A stretch of 64,000 nt of DNA from Deltaproteobacteria bacterium. Its GTDB lineage: Bacteria > Myxococcota_A > JAADFL01. A program made the position numbers and the translations under genes. This document shows, in pieces, positions 9,122 through 20,000 of this stretch. The first letter of the stretch is position 1, and every line of letters starts with the position of its first letter. Location of the stretch: NCBI GenBank assembly GCA_013152945.1, contig JAADFL010000167.1, forward strand, positions 22,970 to 86,969. Reading direction: 5' to 3'. Under the pieces are notes generated by a model, which made no database searches, had not been told where the DNA came from, and was given only the letters and a program-made list of their open reading frames with translations.

Positions 9122-10974
9122 GCAAAACACGCGATCCCTATGCCGGCGGCGTACTGTTTGCGTCGGATGATCTCTCGGCCACGCTCGATTGCCTTGGAAC
9201 CCTGGAGCAAGGAACACCAAAAAATTCCTTGTCCCTCTTGATCGCCGGCACCGGTCCGGACAGACACGCAAAAAAGGTCTTAAAGGCAGTTGCAAAAGCC
9301 GGGAATGATATCTCAGTTTCAACACAGTGGCCGCGGATCGAGGACCTGTTCCCTGAATATCCATACCTTGTGTTGGTGGACGGCAATGCCCTTTTACCCC
9401 CGGGATGGCTCGACAGACTGGTTCGACACCTGGAAATGGATTCCAGGAACACGGCGGTAATACCGGCCGGCGGGCCGCCACGACCGATTCCAGGTGCCAA
9501 TCCGTTCGGCATTGACCGGTGGATTTCCAAAAACAGGGCCACACAAAGCATCAACCTGCATTGCCATCCTGCCAATCCCGGTTGCCTGCTGATTGCTCGG
9601 AGCCGGGTTGCTCCAGAACTCTGGAACCGGATTTCGACACCGAATATTCGAGAAGTCTGCCGGATCTTGTTACAGGCCGGGGCACGGGTCGTCTCGGCAA
9701 AAGATATATACGTGTACACAGGTCCCGTAAACAATCGGTTCAACCGCGCCGGGAAAAAAGCATGGAAACATCCAATCGGCATTCAGGCTGCAAAAAATAG
9801 AATAGCCCGGGTCACCAATGCGTTCCGCACACAGGGGACGTACGCTGGGCTGACCGAAGGCTTGAACGCGGCTTGGGACCTGTCTTTGAGGCGCAGATGG
9901 CATGTCGAACCAAGGCTTCTCGCCAAAGCAACGAGGCCCGGCGCACTCCGTGTCACATATCTCCTGTGGAACCTGGATCTCACGGGCGGCTGTATGTCCG
10001 TGGTTCAACTTGTCAATGCATTGATTCGACTCGGATGCGATGCCAGAATAGCGACCCTGGATGATCGGCCGGGATTGCCCGGCCTCAGGTTGCTGTCGGA
10101 ACCCATGGTTTTTTCCACAGAGCGGGATCTGATCTTGAACCTCCCTGAAACCGACATAGTCGTTGCAACCCTTTGGCATACAGCGCCATGGGTGCCGCAA
10201 ATCCTAAGTCGCCAACTTAATGCCGTGGGCGCATACTTTGTCCAGGACTACGAGGCCTGGTTCTATCCCGGGGACGATATTGAAACCCGGAAAAGGGTAA
10301 TCTCCACCTATTCAATCGTACAACACCATATAGTCAAATCCGACTGGCTCGCAGCCAAACTCTCAGAACATGGCGTCCGCACCTACAAGATCCCTCTCGG
10401 TCTTGATGTCGCCCGTTTTTATCCGCGTAACAAAAAGCTCTTGGGCAAGCCTTGTGTACTCGCCATGGCAAGGCCAAGCACGCCACGCCGGGGCTTTCAT
10501 ACAATGGCCCAGGCCTTTCAAAAGGTACAAGAATTACGTCCGGACGTGGAATTCACTACCTTTGGCGAGCCAGAACCCAAATCCGGCGCTGGCTTCAAAG
10601 GTCGATTCCTGGGCAGGATAACATCGCAAGACCGCCTGGCCGAACTATACTCTGCTGCAACCATCTTTGTAGACGCCTCGGATTTCCAGGCCTTTGGCAG
10701 GCCCGGGCTGGAAGCCATGGCTTGTGCCACTCCATGCATACTAACGCCCGTGGGAGGGGTAACCGAATATGCCAAACCGGGTGTAAACTGCAAGGCTGTC
10801 GCTCCAGGCGATGCACCGGGATTGGCCGGGGCCGTACTTGAGCTCCTGGATGACCCGGATCAAAGAAAAAAACTGGCCAGGGCCGGACCCGTGACCGCCA
10901 AGCGCTTCGCTCTTGACAAGGAAGCGAAACGCACCCTGCGGTTTTTCGAACGAATAAGCCGGGGAAAACCATGA
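9118..10974 (+). CDS. Two-domain glycosyltransferase (degenerate GT2 + GT4)
   Basis: A 618-residue protein. Residues 1-250 look like a divergent GT2 domain (LVLVDGNALLPPGWLDRLV resembles the region after a GT2 DXD, here DGN). Residues 278-618 are a GT4/GT-B domain closely similar in layout to the GT4 domains of the giant protein: VQDYEAWF, MARPSTPRRGF and QAFGRPGLEAMACATP with E532. The parallel strings VQDYEPWF and MVRPATPRRA in the 2045-residue protein show common ancestry. It overlaps the ATPase gene by four bases and the next GT gene by four bases, so it belongs to the same operon. Substrates are unknown. Confidence 0.85.
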   Translation: MSKTRDPYAGGVLFASDDLSATLDCLGTLEQGTPKNSLSLLIAGTGPDRHAKKVLKAVAKAGNDISVSTQWPRIEDLFPEYPYLVLVDGNALLPPGWLDRLVRHLEMDSRNTAVIPAGGPPRPIPGANPFGIDRWISKNRATQSINLHCHPANPGCLLIARSRVAPELWNRISTPNIREVCRILLQAGARVVSAKDIYVYTGPVNNRFNRAGKKAWKHPIGIQAAKNRIARVTNAFRTQGTYAGLTEGLNAAWDLSLRRRWHVEPRLLAKATRPGALRVTYLLWNLDLTGGCMSVVQLVNALIRLGCDARIATLDDRPGLPGLRLLSEPMVFSTERDLILNLPETDIVVATLWHTAPWVPQILSRQLNAVGAYFVQDYEAWFYPGDDIETRKRVISTYSIVQHHIVKSDWLAAKLSEHGVRTYKIPLGLDVARFYPRNKKLLGKPCVLAMARPSTPRRGFHTMAQAFQKVQELRPDVEFTTFGEPEPKSGAGFKGRFLGRITSQDRLAELYSAATIFVDASDFQAFGRPGLEAMACATPCILTPVGGVTEYAKPGVNCKAVAPGDAPGLAGAVLELLDDPDQRKKLARAGPVTAKRFALDKEAKRTLRFFERISRGKP

Positions 10975-12665
10975 ACAGCCTCCTGGCAACAGCCTCGTTC
11001 GCATCCCTGCTCATCAACCGGGCTCTGGCTGTATTAAAAGGGGATGGAGCCGCCACCCTGGGTTACGAGACCCTCAAATACGCCCGCTACCGCTTGCTGG
11101 AGGACCTGGAAAACACTTTACGCTACGTCATTTATTGCAAAAAACGCAGAAAGGCCGTCTCTGCCGCACAAAAGACAGGCGCAAAAAACAAGGGACCGCT
11201 TATATCCATTGTCATGCCTGTCCATGATCCTAGTCCGAGGCACCTGGAAGCAGCACTTGACTCTGTAAAAAATCAAGTCTATCCCCACTGGCAGCTATGT
11301 ATCATCGACGACGGCTCCAGCCGGGCGAAAATAACCGGGATATTGGCTGAAACGAGCACTGAACCCCGCGTACTTTTCAAGCGACTCGACCCGTCCCGTG
11401 GAATCGCAGGAGCGAGTCAGGCAGGACTCGAGCTGGCCACAGGGGAGTTTGTCGGCTTCCTGGACCATGACGACGTGCTGGAGCCGGATGCGCTCCTGCT
11501 CGTTGCTCGCAAGTTGAATAAAGAACCCGGCGTGGATCTGTTGTACACCGACGAGGACCGGGCCCCTTTGGGATTGGCCTGTTGCCCTATTTCAAGCCGG
11601 ACTGGTCACCCGACCTTTTGCTCGCCAACATGTACATGGGCCATTTTTTAGTCGTACGCCGGAGCCTCGCCCTCGAATCAGGCGGATTCCGGCCCGGTTT
11701 TGACGGCAGCCAGGATCACGACTTGGCATTGCGTGTCAGTGAAAGAGCGCGAACCATCCTGCACGTACCCGAGGTGTTGTACCACTGGAGGGCGGCCCGT
11801 GGCTCCACCAGCCTGCGTTACCGGGAAAAACCCGAGGCAGGCAATGCATCTTTGCGTGCGATAGGAGATACGCAGGCAAATATCAGGGGCAAAGGTTGAG
11901 CCGACCTCTTATCCCGGCTTCTTTCACGTCAACTGGCCGTTACCGGACTTCACACAAATTACCGTTGCCATAACCGGTTGCAAGGACAAATATGAATGCA
12001 GGCGAACCCTGGCAGCCCTTGAACGTGCAACAGGTACTCGAAAATTAAGACCTTTTTGTCTTTCACCGGCAGGATGCGACCTTTTGCCGAACCTGGGGGA
12101 CCCGGAAAATATTGAAACATTGCAGGCCTTGGCCCATAAGAAGGCACAGGTAGTACTGTTCATACGGGCCGGTATCGAAACAATGCCCGCCGCACCGGCC
12201 CTGCTGGCGGCACAGGCTCTGCGCCATGGCGTAGGGGCGGCAGGCGGACTGGTTCGTGACGCTGACGGGAAAATAGTACATGCCGGCATGGCGATAGGGC
12301 CGGACGGCTTTTTTCGATCCATTTATTCAGGTCTCGACCCGGGCGAAAAGGGTTATTTCGGCTTGCTCCTGTGTGCCCGCGAAGTGGACGGCCTGGATCA
12401 ATTGCTTTGGTGCACAAGCAGAGAGAACCTGCTTGCTGCAATCAAGGCATTAAAAAAACAGGCCGAATCTCACACATCAGCGTACCAATCCTTGATTCGT
12501 TTCTATCATGAGTCAGGTGTACGATTGATCTTCGATCCCAGGGCAAAAGCTGTTATTGAAAGGCCGATCCCGGATGTGCTCATACCTGCCGGCAAAACTC
12601 CCGGCAAACGAATGTACCCTGCATCGTTGTCATCTGATCCGCCATGTTTTCGCATCAGGTCGTAA
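10971..12665 (+). pseudogene. Tandem GT2 glycosyltransferase broken by two compensating frameshifts
   Basis: The gene reads from ATG 10971 as a GT2 domain (PVHDPSPRHLEAALDS, DHDD at residues 165-168, YTDEDR) until about 11563. There it must lose frame in the run GGCCCCTTTGGG to continue as GLLPYFKPDWSPDLLLA and GHFLVV. Near 11886-11894 (AGGGGCAAAGG) it must shift back to the first frame, giving VEPTSYPGFFHVNWPLPDF and then a weaker second GT2-like half (GGLVRDADGKIVHAGM) that ends at 12665. Homology-like sequence continues through all three pieces, about 564 residues in all. Both shifts fall in homopolymers, so a sequencing error is as likely as true decay. If genuine, only a 226-residue truncated product would be made. 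Confidence 0.75.
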
Positions 12666-12699
12666 AACCGTGATCCCAAGAAATCGGGGGACGCAAGCC

Positions 12700-14955
12700 C
12701 TAGTCCCGCCTTTTCCTTGTCGCAGCAAGGCCACCGAGTAACAGCCAGGCTGTTGCAAACAACAAGGGCATGGTGCCGTGAGTCACACCGCATCCGCATC
12801 CGGAATTGTCGGAAGGCTTCCATCTTTTCGGATCCAGTGGATAGGCATCATCCACATCAGGTACACCGTCGTCGTCATCGTCCGTATCGATGCGGTTTGG
12901 CTGGCCGTCATTGTCCGTATCTCTCGAACAGTCTGATCCGTCGCTGCATATATCTTTGTCATCCGGGATGCCGTCGTTGTCATCATCCGGGTCCTGGGCA
13001 TCGTTCACTCCGTCATTATCATGATCAAGCGGCCTCTTGTCCTTGTAGTCAGGCACGCCGTCATCATCGTCATCTCCATCTCGATTGTCTGGAACACCGT
13101 CTTTATCCGCATCGCCGGTGCCGCATTGTCCCTCCATGCAAACCTGGCCCGAAGGACACTTTATCAGGTTGCATGGGTCTCCGATACAGTTGCCCGCCTT
13201 GCATACCTGCCCCTCGGCACAAGTCACGTCCTTGCACGGATCGGGAACACACGAACCATTCCTGCATGTCTCACCCTCCGGGCAAAACTGCATTGCGCAC
13301 GGATCGGCTACGCAATTTCCATCCATGCACGCCTCACCCTCGTGGCAAATCACGTTGGCACAGGATCCAACGCAATCACCGTTATCGTTACAGTATTCAT
13401 TGCCCGGACAGAGAACTCCAACACATGGATCTTCTATGCAACGCTTGCCGTCACACACCTTTCCATCCTCGCATTCATGCCCTTTTTCAAGACATGTTAT
13501 TTCCACGCAGTTTCCATCCCGGCACTCCTCGTTGGGTTTACACTCCACACCCACACAAGGACCTACACACCTTCCGCTCCTGCATACTTTATCCGAGGGG
13601 CATTCGTCGTTACCGGCGCACTTCTTTGGAACACATAAATCATTTTCGCAAACTTCACCGGTAGGGCATTCTCCCATCTGGCATCCGCAGGCGCATTCTC
13701 CTGATATGCACTTGCATCCTGCAGGACAGAGGTTTTCGCCGTCATCCACCTTTCCATTGCAATCATTGTCCACCAGGTCACAGACCTCTTCCGGCACAGG
13801 GCCGCAACCGCCACATGCGTTGGTTACATTCTCATCGACCAGTCCGTCACAGTCGTTGTCCACGTAGTCGCAGACCTCTTTCTCTGCATTCGGAGCCGTG
13901 CAATCCACCCACTTTCCATCCTCGCACCTCTCGGAACCCGTGCCACAGGCATTTTCACACACCCTGGAAAGCTCTTCGTCTATAGCCCCGTCGCAATCAT
14001 TGTCTATTCCATCGCATATCTCATTCTGCAGAGCCGACTGGATGATTGCCTGCAAGGCGGCAGCCAAAGAAACCGGATCATCGGCAAAATATGCATGGCC
14101 GTTACTCAGGTCGATCTTTCCCTGATCGTCTATTGCGGTTCCACCGGCCCTGGCCATCCTGTCGAGGGTCGAAGAGCCGGTCATACCCTCGCCGAAACCA
14201 ATTACGAAGGTCTGTATATCGTAATTCGTACCATTGTATTGAGTGTTGCGAAGACTTTGTGCCGCTGTAACGGGATTGCCCCCGCACGTGTCTTCTCCAT
14301 CCGTCAATATAAGCACAAAGCTCCTGTGACACCAAGGATCCTTTACTGCAGGTAGATCTTCGTTCACATAATAATCCTTTGCAGCCTGCAAAGAAGCAGC
14401 CAAGGGAGTTGCACCATCAGCACGCAGTTCCTTGTTGGTAGGGTAATTTTCCTGGCCGTCGATCCATGCCAGTATCGAAGCCTTGTTTCCTTCCTGTACA
14501 GGAACCAGGACCTCGGCGCCATAATTGCAATTCTTGGAACCGTCGTAGTTGATAAACTGGCGGCTGGTTATGGAAAGGTTGTCCGTACATGTCGCCCCCT
14601 GCGTTTTGTACATGTCACCTTTCTTGATATCCTTGCCTTCTTGCTGGTAATATCGCATCAAACCGAACAAAACCTCGTCAGTTCCATTGAGAATGGTATT
14701 AAGGGCCTGCTTGGCGATAAACATACGCGAGTCGTCTGCCTTGCCGTTGCCGTCCGTATCCACGCCTTCATAACCATTGCTTCCATCACCGCATGTGGCT
14801 GCACCCCCGGCATTCCAGGACATGCTTCCGGATGTATCGAAAATGATAAGTAGATGGTTCTTTTGTTGTTGAGCCCTGGCAGGGTCTGACCGGGAAAAAA
14901 GCAGGAAAGCACCAAGGACGGTCACAAGGATGACGATATTTTTTTGGTTGCACAT
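12700..14955 (-). CDS. Secreted vWA / MopE-like / TSP3 protein with MYXO-CTERM-like tail
   Basis: A 751-residue exported protein. ATG 14955 is chosen because GGAGG lies 5 bases upstream and a signal peptide follows (ILVTVLGAFLLF..ARAQQ); the frame opens further upstream without such support. A von Willebrand A domain has the MIDAS motif DTSGSMS at 40-46. Three MopE-type repeats follow (CDGIDNDCDG, CDYVDNDCDG, CDLVDNDCNG), then a run of six-Cys EGF-like units (CPxGxxCxxGxC pattern) and acidic thrombospondin-3-like calcium repeats (DxDxDGVPD). The end, GCGCGVTHG plus a hydrophobic stretch and TRKRRD, resembles the MYXO-CTERM sorting signal, so the mature protein is probably surface anchored, perhaps in adhesion or calcium binding. 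Confidence 0.88.
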   Translation of the reverse strand: MCNQKNIVILVTVLGAFLLFSRSDPARAQQQKNHLLIIFDTSGSMSWNAGGAATCGDGSNGYEGVDTDGNGKADDSRMFIAKQALNTILNGTDEVLFGLMRYYQQEGKDIKKGDMYKTQGATCTDNLSITSRQFINYDGSKNCNYGAEVLVPVQEGNKASILAWIDGQENYPTNKELRADGATPLAASLQAAKDYYVNEDLPAVKDPWCHRSFVLILTDGEDTCGGNPVTAAQSLRNTQYNGTNYDIQTFVIGFGEGMTGSSTLDRMARAGGTAIDDQGKIDLSNGHAYFADDPVSLAAALQAIIQSALQNEICDGIDNDCDGAIDEELSRVCENACGTGSERCEDGKWVDCTAPNAEKEVCDYVDNDCDGLVDENVTNACGGCGPVPEEVCDLVDNDCNGKVDDGENLCPAGCKCISGECACGCQMGECPTGEVCENDLCVPKKCAGNDECPSDKVCRSGRCVGPCVGVECKPNEECRDGNCVEITCLEKGHECEDGKVCDGKRCIEDPCVGVLCPGNEYCNDNGDCVGSCANVICHEGEACMDGNCVADPCAMQFCPEGETCRNGSCVPDPCKDVTCAEGQVCKAGNCIGDPCNLIKCPSGQVCMEGQCGTGDADKDGVPDNRDGDDDDDGVPDYKDKRPLDHDNDGVNDAQDPDDDNDGIPDDKDICSDGSDCSRDTDNDGQPNRIDTDDDDDGVPDVDDAYPLDPKRWKPSDNSGCGCGVTHGTMPLLFATAWLLLGGLAATRKRRD

Positions 14956-14994
14956 GGTTACCTCCAAATAGGCCATTTGTTTTTCTATTGATAT

Positions 14995-15024
14995 AGGATA
15001 CCAGTAAAAGTGAATGCAGGTCAA
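14995..15024 (-). promoter_or_regulatory. Putative sigma-70 promoter of the vWA gene
   Basis: On the minus strand TTGACC (15024-15019), an 18-base spacer and TATCCT (15000-14995) preceded by TGG, an extended -10 element. It lies about 40 bases upstream of the chosen ATG at 14955. No experimental support. Confidence 0.45.
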
Positions 15025-15121
15025 TCCAAGCTGTTGCCTTTGGCAAAAGGATGAAGTAGCCTCTTTCACCAAAGTTGGCCGCCAATATCAAGGGCGGACA
15101 ACCACGAGACGAGGGAATGAT

Positions 15122-16096
15122 TTGAAAAAATTCGTTCTCCCTTGGAAAAAGGTCGATGCTGCAATGGCCGCAGCCTTTGAAGAACACTATCTAGACCCGA
15201 AAACCGGCGGTATTTCGTCTCCTGACCCGGTCAAGGGAAAAGATGGGCCGGGTGTCGGAGAGGTCGTCATCCCCAAAAGGCCGGCCTCAGTGGACTATTC
15301 CTGGATGATCCAGTTTTCGGACACGGTTTTGGACAAAGACTTGCGGGCCCGCCTCTTCGAGGCTTTGCGAGATCCCAAATCAGGCATGAACAATTTTCTC
15401 CACGAGGTAGCATCAGACCCGGAAGGCCATGCCCAGTGGAAGAAATACCGTGATTTTCATGCCTTCAAATATGTAAAACAATGGATAGCGGCACTGGGCA
15501 TAGACTGCGATTTCGAATCAGAGCCAACAGAACCACAAAGACACCGGCAACCCGGCAAAAGAGACATTGATTACGACGAACAGTGCCTTGATTCAGTGCT
15601 CCTGGCGACTGCACAAGACGCTGGAAAAATAAGCTTCCATGAGCTATGCCTTGTCTTGGAACAGGTTGTTAAAAACGTGGAGCTGAAAAAAGTGCTCAAG
15701 TCCATTATTAGGGATGGTTGGCTTACATTGTCACCCCCCTTGCATGGACCCTTACACGGGAAAATTAAGACCATGAACGAAAACCTAAACAAGGACGGTG
15801 ATGCAGTTGTTGTGTTCACCCGTAAGGGAGAGGCCCGGCTACTCGATGCAAGGCTCAAGGTACTTAAGAAAAAATTGGATATTGCACAAAAGGACCCGGC
15901 TTTTATTGAAGATTTTGCCGAATATTTGAACAATGCTGGCCAAGAGGCGGCTTGTCTGTTCCTGGACTACCTGGATGCAGAGGAAATAAACCGGAGCATG
16001 AACGTGTTGGCCGGAATCAGGCTGGCCCCTGGAACCAGGACCGATGCAGCGATGAGAAGAGCTCTTTCAAGGGTGAAAAAAACCGGTGGTAACTGA
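15122..16096 (+). CDS. UPF0158-like hypothetical protein
   Basis: A 324-residue soluble protein. The frame is open from 15014, but TTG 15122 follows GAGGGA (15111-15116) by 5 bases, and the earlier part overlaps the divergent promoter region, so I take TTG 15122. The segment with DLRARLFEALRDPKS, NNFLHEVASDPE, WKKYRDFHAFKYVKQWI and LGID resembles the UPF0158 fold (small domain, then Trp/Tyr-rich helix, then gly-ile end). The C-terminal 170 residues (Glu/Lys-rich helices) are not recognised. Function unknown; it is followed closely by an aminotransferase gene. Confidence 0.6.
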   Translation: MKKFVLPWKKVDAAMAAAFEEHYLDPKTGGISSPDPVKGKDGPGVGEVVIPKRPASVDYSWMIQFSDTVLDKDLRARLFEALRDPKSGMNNFLHEVASDPEGHAQWKKYRDFHAFKYVKQWIAALGIDCDFESEPTEPQRHRQPGKRDIDYDEQCLDSVLLATAQDAGKISFHELCLVLEQVVKNVELKKVLKSIIRDGWLTLSPPLHGPLHGKIKTMNENLNKDGDAVVVFTRKGEARLLDARLKVLKKKLDIAQKDPAFIEDFAEYLNNAGQEAACLFLDYLDAEEINRSMNVLAGIRLAPGTRTDAAMRRALSRVKKTGGN

Positions 16097-16115
16097 CTCT
16101 GTTTGGGATAATGCA

Positions 16116-17030
16116 ATGGGCATGAAGATTAATATCAACAAGCATATTTACGACCCTGAAGATGCGGCCGTTCCTGTCCTGGATAGAGGGTTTCTCTATG
16201 GTGATTCGGTTTACGAGGTGCTTCGAACATACAAAGGCCGTCTTTTTGCCGTAAAAAGACACATAAACAGACTCTGCAACTCGGCAGCCAGAATTGCATT
16301 GAAAATCCCGGATCCAAGTGAAATATTGGACCAAGTGAAAATCACCATGGCTGCGGCGGGAAATGAGGAATCCTACGTTAGAATTATCGTGACCAGGGGG
16401 ACAGGTCCCATTACCCTTGACCCTTTTACTGCAGAGAATCCATTGACAGTGATCCTCGTCAAAAGGTTCGTAGAGTTCGAAAAGAAGCAATACGAGGAAG
16501 GAATAAGCCTATTGGTCCCGAATGTCAGAAGGAATTCCAGGTACGCCCTTGACCCTGCCATTAAGAGCGGAAATTATCTGAACTCCATTCTTGCTCTCGA
16601 AGAAGCGAAGAGCATGGGTTATGACGATGCACTGATGCTCGATATCAATGGAAGAATCACAGAGGCAACCACCTCTAATGTATTTATCGTAGATGAAAAC
16701 GGAGTTCTTTGTACTCCAAAATTGCAAACAGGCATACTGGAAGGCGTAACCAGGGGCTTCATCCTCGATTTGGCTGAACGCCTGGGCCTGGATTGCCTGG
16801 AGAAAGACCTGTTCCCGGAGGATCTTGAAAAGGCAAGGGAGGTCATGTTGACCAGCACATTGAGAGAGGTCATGTCCGTGACCAGGATCGACGGTCGAAA
16901 AATCGCTGACGGCAGGCCAGGCCCGGTAAGCAAGCTCATCCGTGAAAAATTCAGGCAATTCGCAATGGAATTGATCGAAAAGGAATCTCAAGACAAAGCT
17001 GACAATGACCATCATGGAAAGGTTGATTAA
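16116..17030 (+). CDS. Class IV PLP aminotransferase (BCAT / D-amino acid / ADC lyase family)
   Basis: A 304-residue fold-type IV PLP enzyme. The PLP lysine is K150 in AIKSGNYLNS, with E183 in the conserved ITEATTSNVF and the family N-terminus DRGFLYGDSVYE. The family includes branched-chain aminotransferase, D-alanine aminotransferase and aminodeoxychorismate lyase; the sequence resembles the IlvE/Dat group but I cannot fix the substrate. ATG 16116 has GGGA 8 bases upstream. A GTG at 16086 overlapping the previous gene is a weaker choice. Confidence 0.85.
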   Translation: MGMKININKHIYDPEDAAVPVLDRGFLYGDSVYEVLRTYKGRLFAVKRHINRLCNSAARIALKIPDPSEILDQVKITMAAAGNEESYVRIIVTRGTGPITLDPFTAENPLTVILVKRFVEFEKKQYEEGISLLVPNVRRNSRYALDPAIKSGNYLNSILALEEAKSMGYDDALMLDINGRITEATTSNVFIVDENGVLCTPKLQTGILEGVTRGFILDLAERLGLDCLEKDLFPEDLEKAREVMLTSTLREVMSVTRIDGRKIADGRPGPVSKLIREKFRQFAMELIEKESQDKADNDHHGKVD

Positions 17031-17045
17031 AAAGGCGGTGGCAGA

Positions 17046-20000
17046 ATGCGTCAAATAAAGAAGAATAACCAGGAAACCTCGATGCGGTATAGAATCGTTC
17101 TACCTTTTCTGGCCGCGGGCATATTATTAGCTGCGGTTTCTGCCGCCAGCTTCGGCCTTGCACACAAACCTGAAAATGCAGAACTGTTCGACGCTGTTGT
17201 CCACACTATCGAAAGAGACTATGTGGATCCCCAGCGAATAAACCCCAGAAAGATGATGCAAAGCTCACTCGAAGCAATAGAGAGAGCAGTACCCGATGTA
17301 TTGGTCGATCTTGGAAAAAAGGGGTCCAATCGCATAGTGGTTACCGTGGGAGTGAAGAAAAAGGAATTCTCCCTTCAAGGCCTGACATCCGATGTGAGTT
17401 CAATCGGCCTCAACACCGACCTGTTCCGCAAGGTCTTTGCATTCATACAAAAGTGGGTGGACCCCGAAGTAGATATGAAAGACGTTGAATATGCCGCAAT
17501 AAACGGCATGCTCTACACCCTGGATCCTCACTCGGTATACCTCAATCGTGACCAGTACAAGGAAATGAAAATCAATACGAGCGGTAATTTCGGCGGGTTG
17601 GGAATTGTCATTACTGTAAGAGATGGGGCATTGACAATCATCTCTCCTATCGAGGGAACCCCTGCATCCAGGGTTGGATTGAAGGCCAAGGATAAAATAA
17701 TGGCCATAAATGGAGAATCGACCATAAATATGCCGCTTACGGAAGCTGTCCAGAAACTGAGGGGAGAACCGGGAACACCCGTAACCATCGCTGTTCTTCG
17801 AAAAGGCTGGAACGAGCCGAGGGATTTCACCATCGTAAGAGCCATAATCAAGATAGAAAGCGTAAAGAGCAAGCTGCTCAAAGGCGATGTCGGCCTGGTA
17901 AAAATCACGAGCTTCCAGGGAAACACTACGAGGGACCTAAAGCGTGCACTTACAGGTTTCAAACTCAAAGCCAAGCATGGACTCAAAGGTCTTGTCCTTG
18001 ACTTGCGAAACAACCCGGGCGGTCTTTTGAGACAGGCTGTTTACGTGTCAGACCTTTTCCTGGACCGGGGAGTAATAGTCAGCAGGGTAGGTCCGGGGGG
18101 CCGGCTCTCAGGCAAGAGTATTGCCAAGGCCCTTGGTACCGAACCGAAATACCCAATAGTTTTACTTGTCAACGGGGGATCCGCCAGTGCCTCTGAAATC
18201 GTTTCCGGAGCACTCAAAAACCACGACAGGGCACTGGTGATGGGTGAACGCACGTTCGGCAAGGGGACTGTCCAGGTTCTCTATGATGCAAGAAAACAAC
18301 TCTTTATCGACGATGACAGCGCCCTCAAGTTGACCGTGGAAAAATACCTCACTCCCGGCGGCATATCGATTCAAAGAACAGGGATCACCCCGGACGTACG
18401 GGTAATCGCCGAGTACGTGGACGACAAGGGCATCGATCTCGAACCCGATACCAGGAGAAGGAGAGAAGAAAACCTGGACGAGGCCCTGGGCGGAGGCAAA
18501 TCAAAATCGCAACACGAAAAACCTACTTTGGTAATTCGATTTCTCGCACCCTTGGAGCAAAAGGATGATTTTCCGACCTCGGAGCAAACCAAGGAGGCAG
18601 AGGTGGATTTCGAGGTCGAGGCAGCAAGGACACTCATCATGCAGGCAAAAGGATGGAGGGGATCATCTTTGCTCGCCCAAGCTCCAAAAATCTTAAGGCC
18701 CTTGCTAAAAGCGGAGAAAAAAAAGCTCGAGCAGGCGCTTGCCACAGCCGGTCTGAACTGGAGCCTGGGCAGGTCCAGGGAAAAGGCGAAACTGGAGGCA
18801 ACCCTCCATGTCGGCAGGGCGGTCAATCAGGATATGGAATCAAAAAAGACCAAAAAGCCGACCAGGAAACCACCTACCTGCCGAATCGAACCCGGAACCG
18901 ATGAAAAGCCTCTCACAGCCGGCGAAACAGCCTGCATGGTGGTGAGTGTACACAACAAGGGACCGGGCACGGTATACCGGCTTCACGGAATTTCGGAATG
19001 TATCAAGTGCGACCAAAGCCCATTCGACCAACAGGAATTCGTACTTGGAAAGATAAAAAGAGGAAAAACTCAATCATGGTCGGTGCCTATAAAGATTCCG
19101 AACAGCCAGCTTACAGGGGTGCAGGAGATAGAAGTTCACTTCAAGGAACCATACAAGAGGATTCCGAGGCCTATTCGTAAAGAGGTTGTCATCAATGCAC
19201 TGCCAAGACCCTTTTTCGCGTATTCGTATAGGATATTGGACAATGCGCCAGGGGGGAACGGCGATGGCCTTGTCGAGGTAGGAGAAACCGTATCACTGGA
19301 TCTTTCCCTTGCCAATGAAGGAGAGGGAAAGGCTCTGAAACCCCTTGTCCTGGTGGAAAACAAGGTTGGAAACAACATCTTTCTGGAAAAGGGCAGGATT
19401 ACCGTGTCAAAGCCCATCCTGCCCGGGGATTCCACTAAAATGCGCTTTTTATTTCAGGCGAAGAGTATGCCAAAGGAAGACAAGGACCCCCTCGACCTGA
19501 TCGTTCGTGATATTGAACTCGACGAGTTCATGACAGGAAAACTCGGTTTCAGGATACACAGGCCTGTGAATGCCAGGGTACAGGCGAGGAATGGATGGGT
19601 AACCGCAATCCAGGATGCCGAACTACTGTCAGGCGCTTCAAAACAATCGCCTGAAATAGGTATCCTTCCCAAGGACAAATCCGCCAGGCTTATAGGAGAA
19701 ATCGGCGGATTCTACAAGCTCTCTTTTAATGATGAAAATAACCAGAATTTTGCCTTTGTCCGCGCACGGGATGTAAGACCGGCTCCATCGCAAAGCACGG
19801 CTGATAAATTTCTGCCTGCGCCGCAAAGAAAGCCTCCCAGGATATCATTGGATGAAAAAGGGCCTATTGTGGTCGACTCTGATAATTACACGCTTAAAGG
19901 CAGGGCTTTCGACAACAATGCAATCAAAGACGTTTACATCTTCAACGGCAATAAGAAAGTCTTTTTCTCGGCCATGCCCAAGTCGACAAGGTCTGCCCCG

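Noticed and set aside
12683..12710. Inverted GGGAC/GTCCC near the converging ends of the GT and vWA genes
   Set aside because: Only five pairs with a ten-base loop and inside the vWA coding end; too weak to call a terminator.
12717..13867. Long plus-strand frames (315 and 260 residues) rich in His, Ser, Pro and Cys
   Set aside because: They are antisense to the repetitive Cys/Asp-rich vWA gene; the bias of its codons keeps the opposite frames open. No ribosome site or family similarity.
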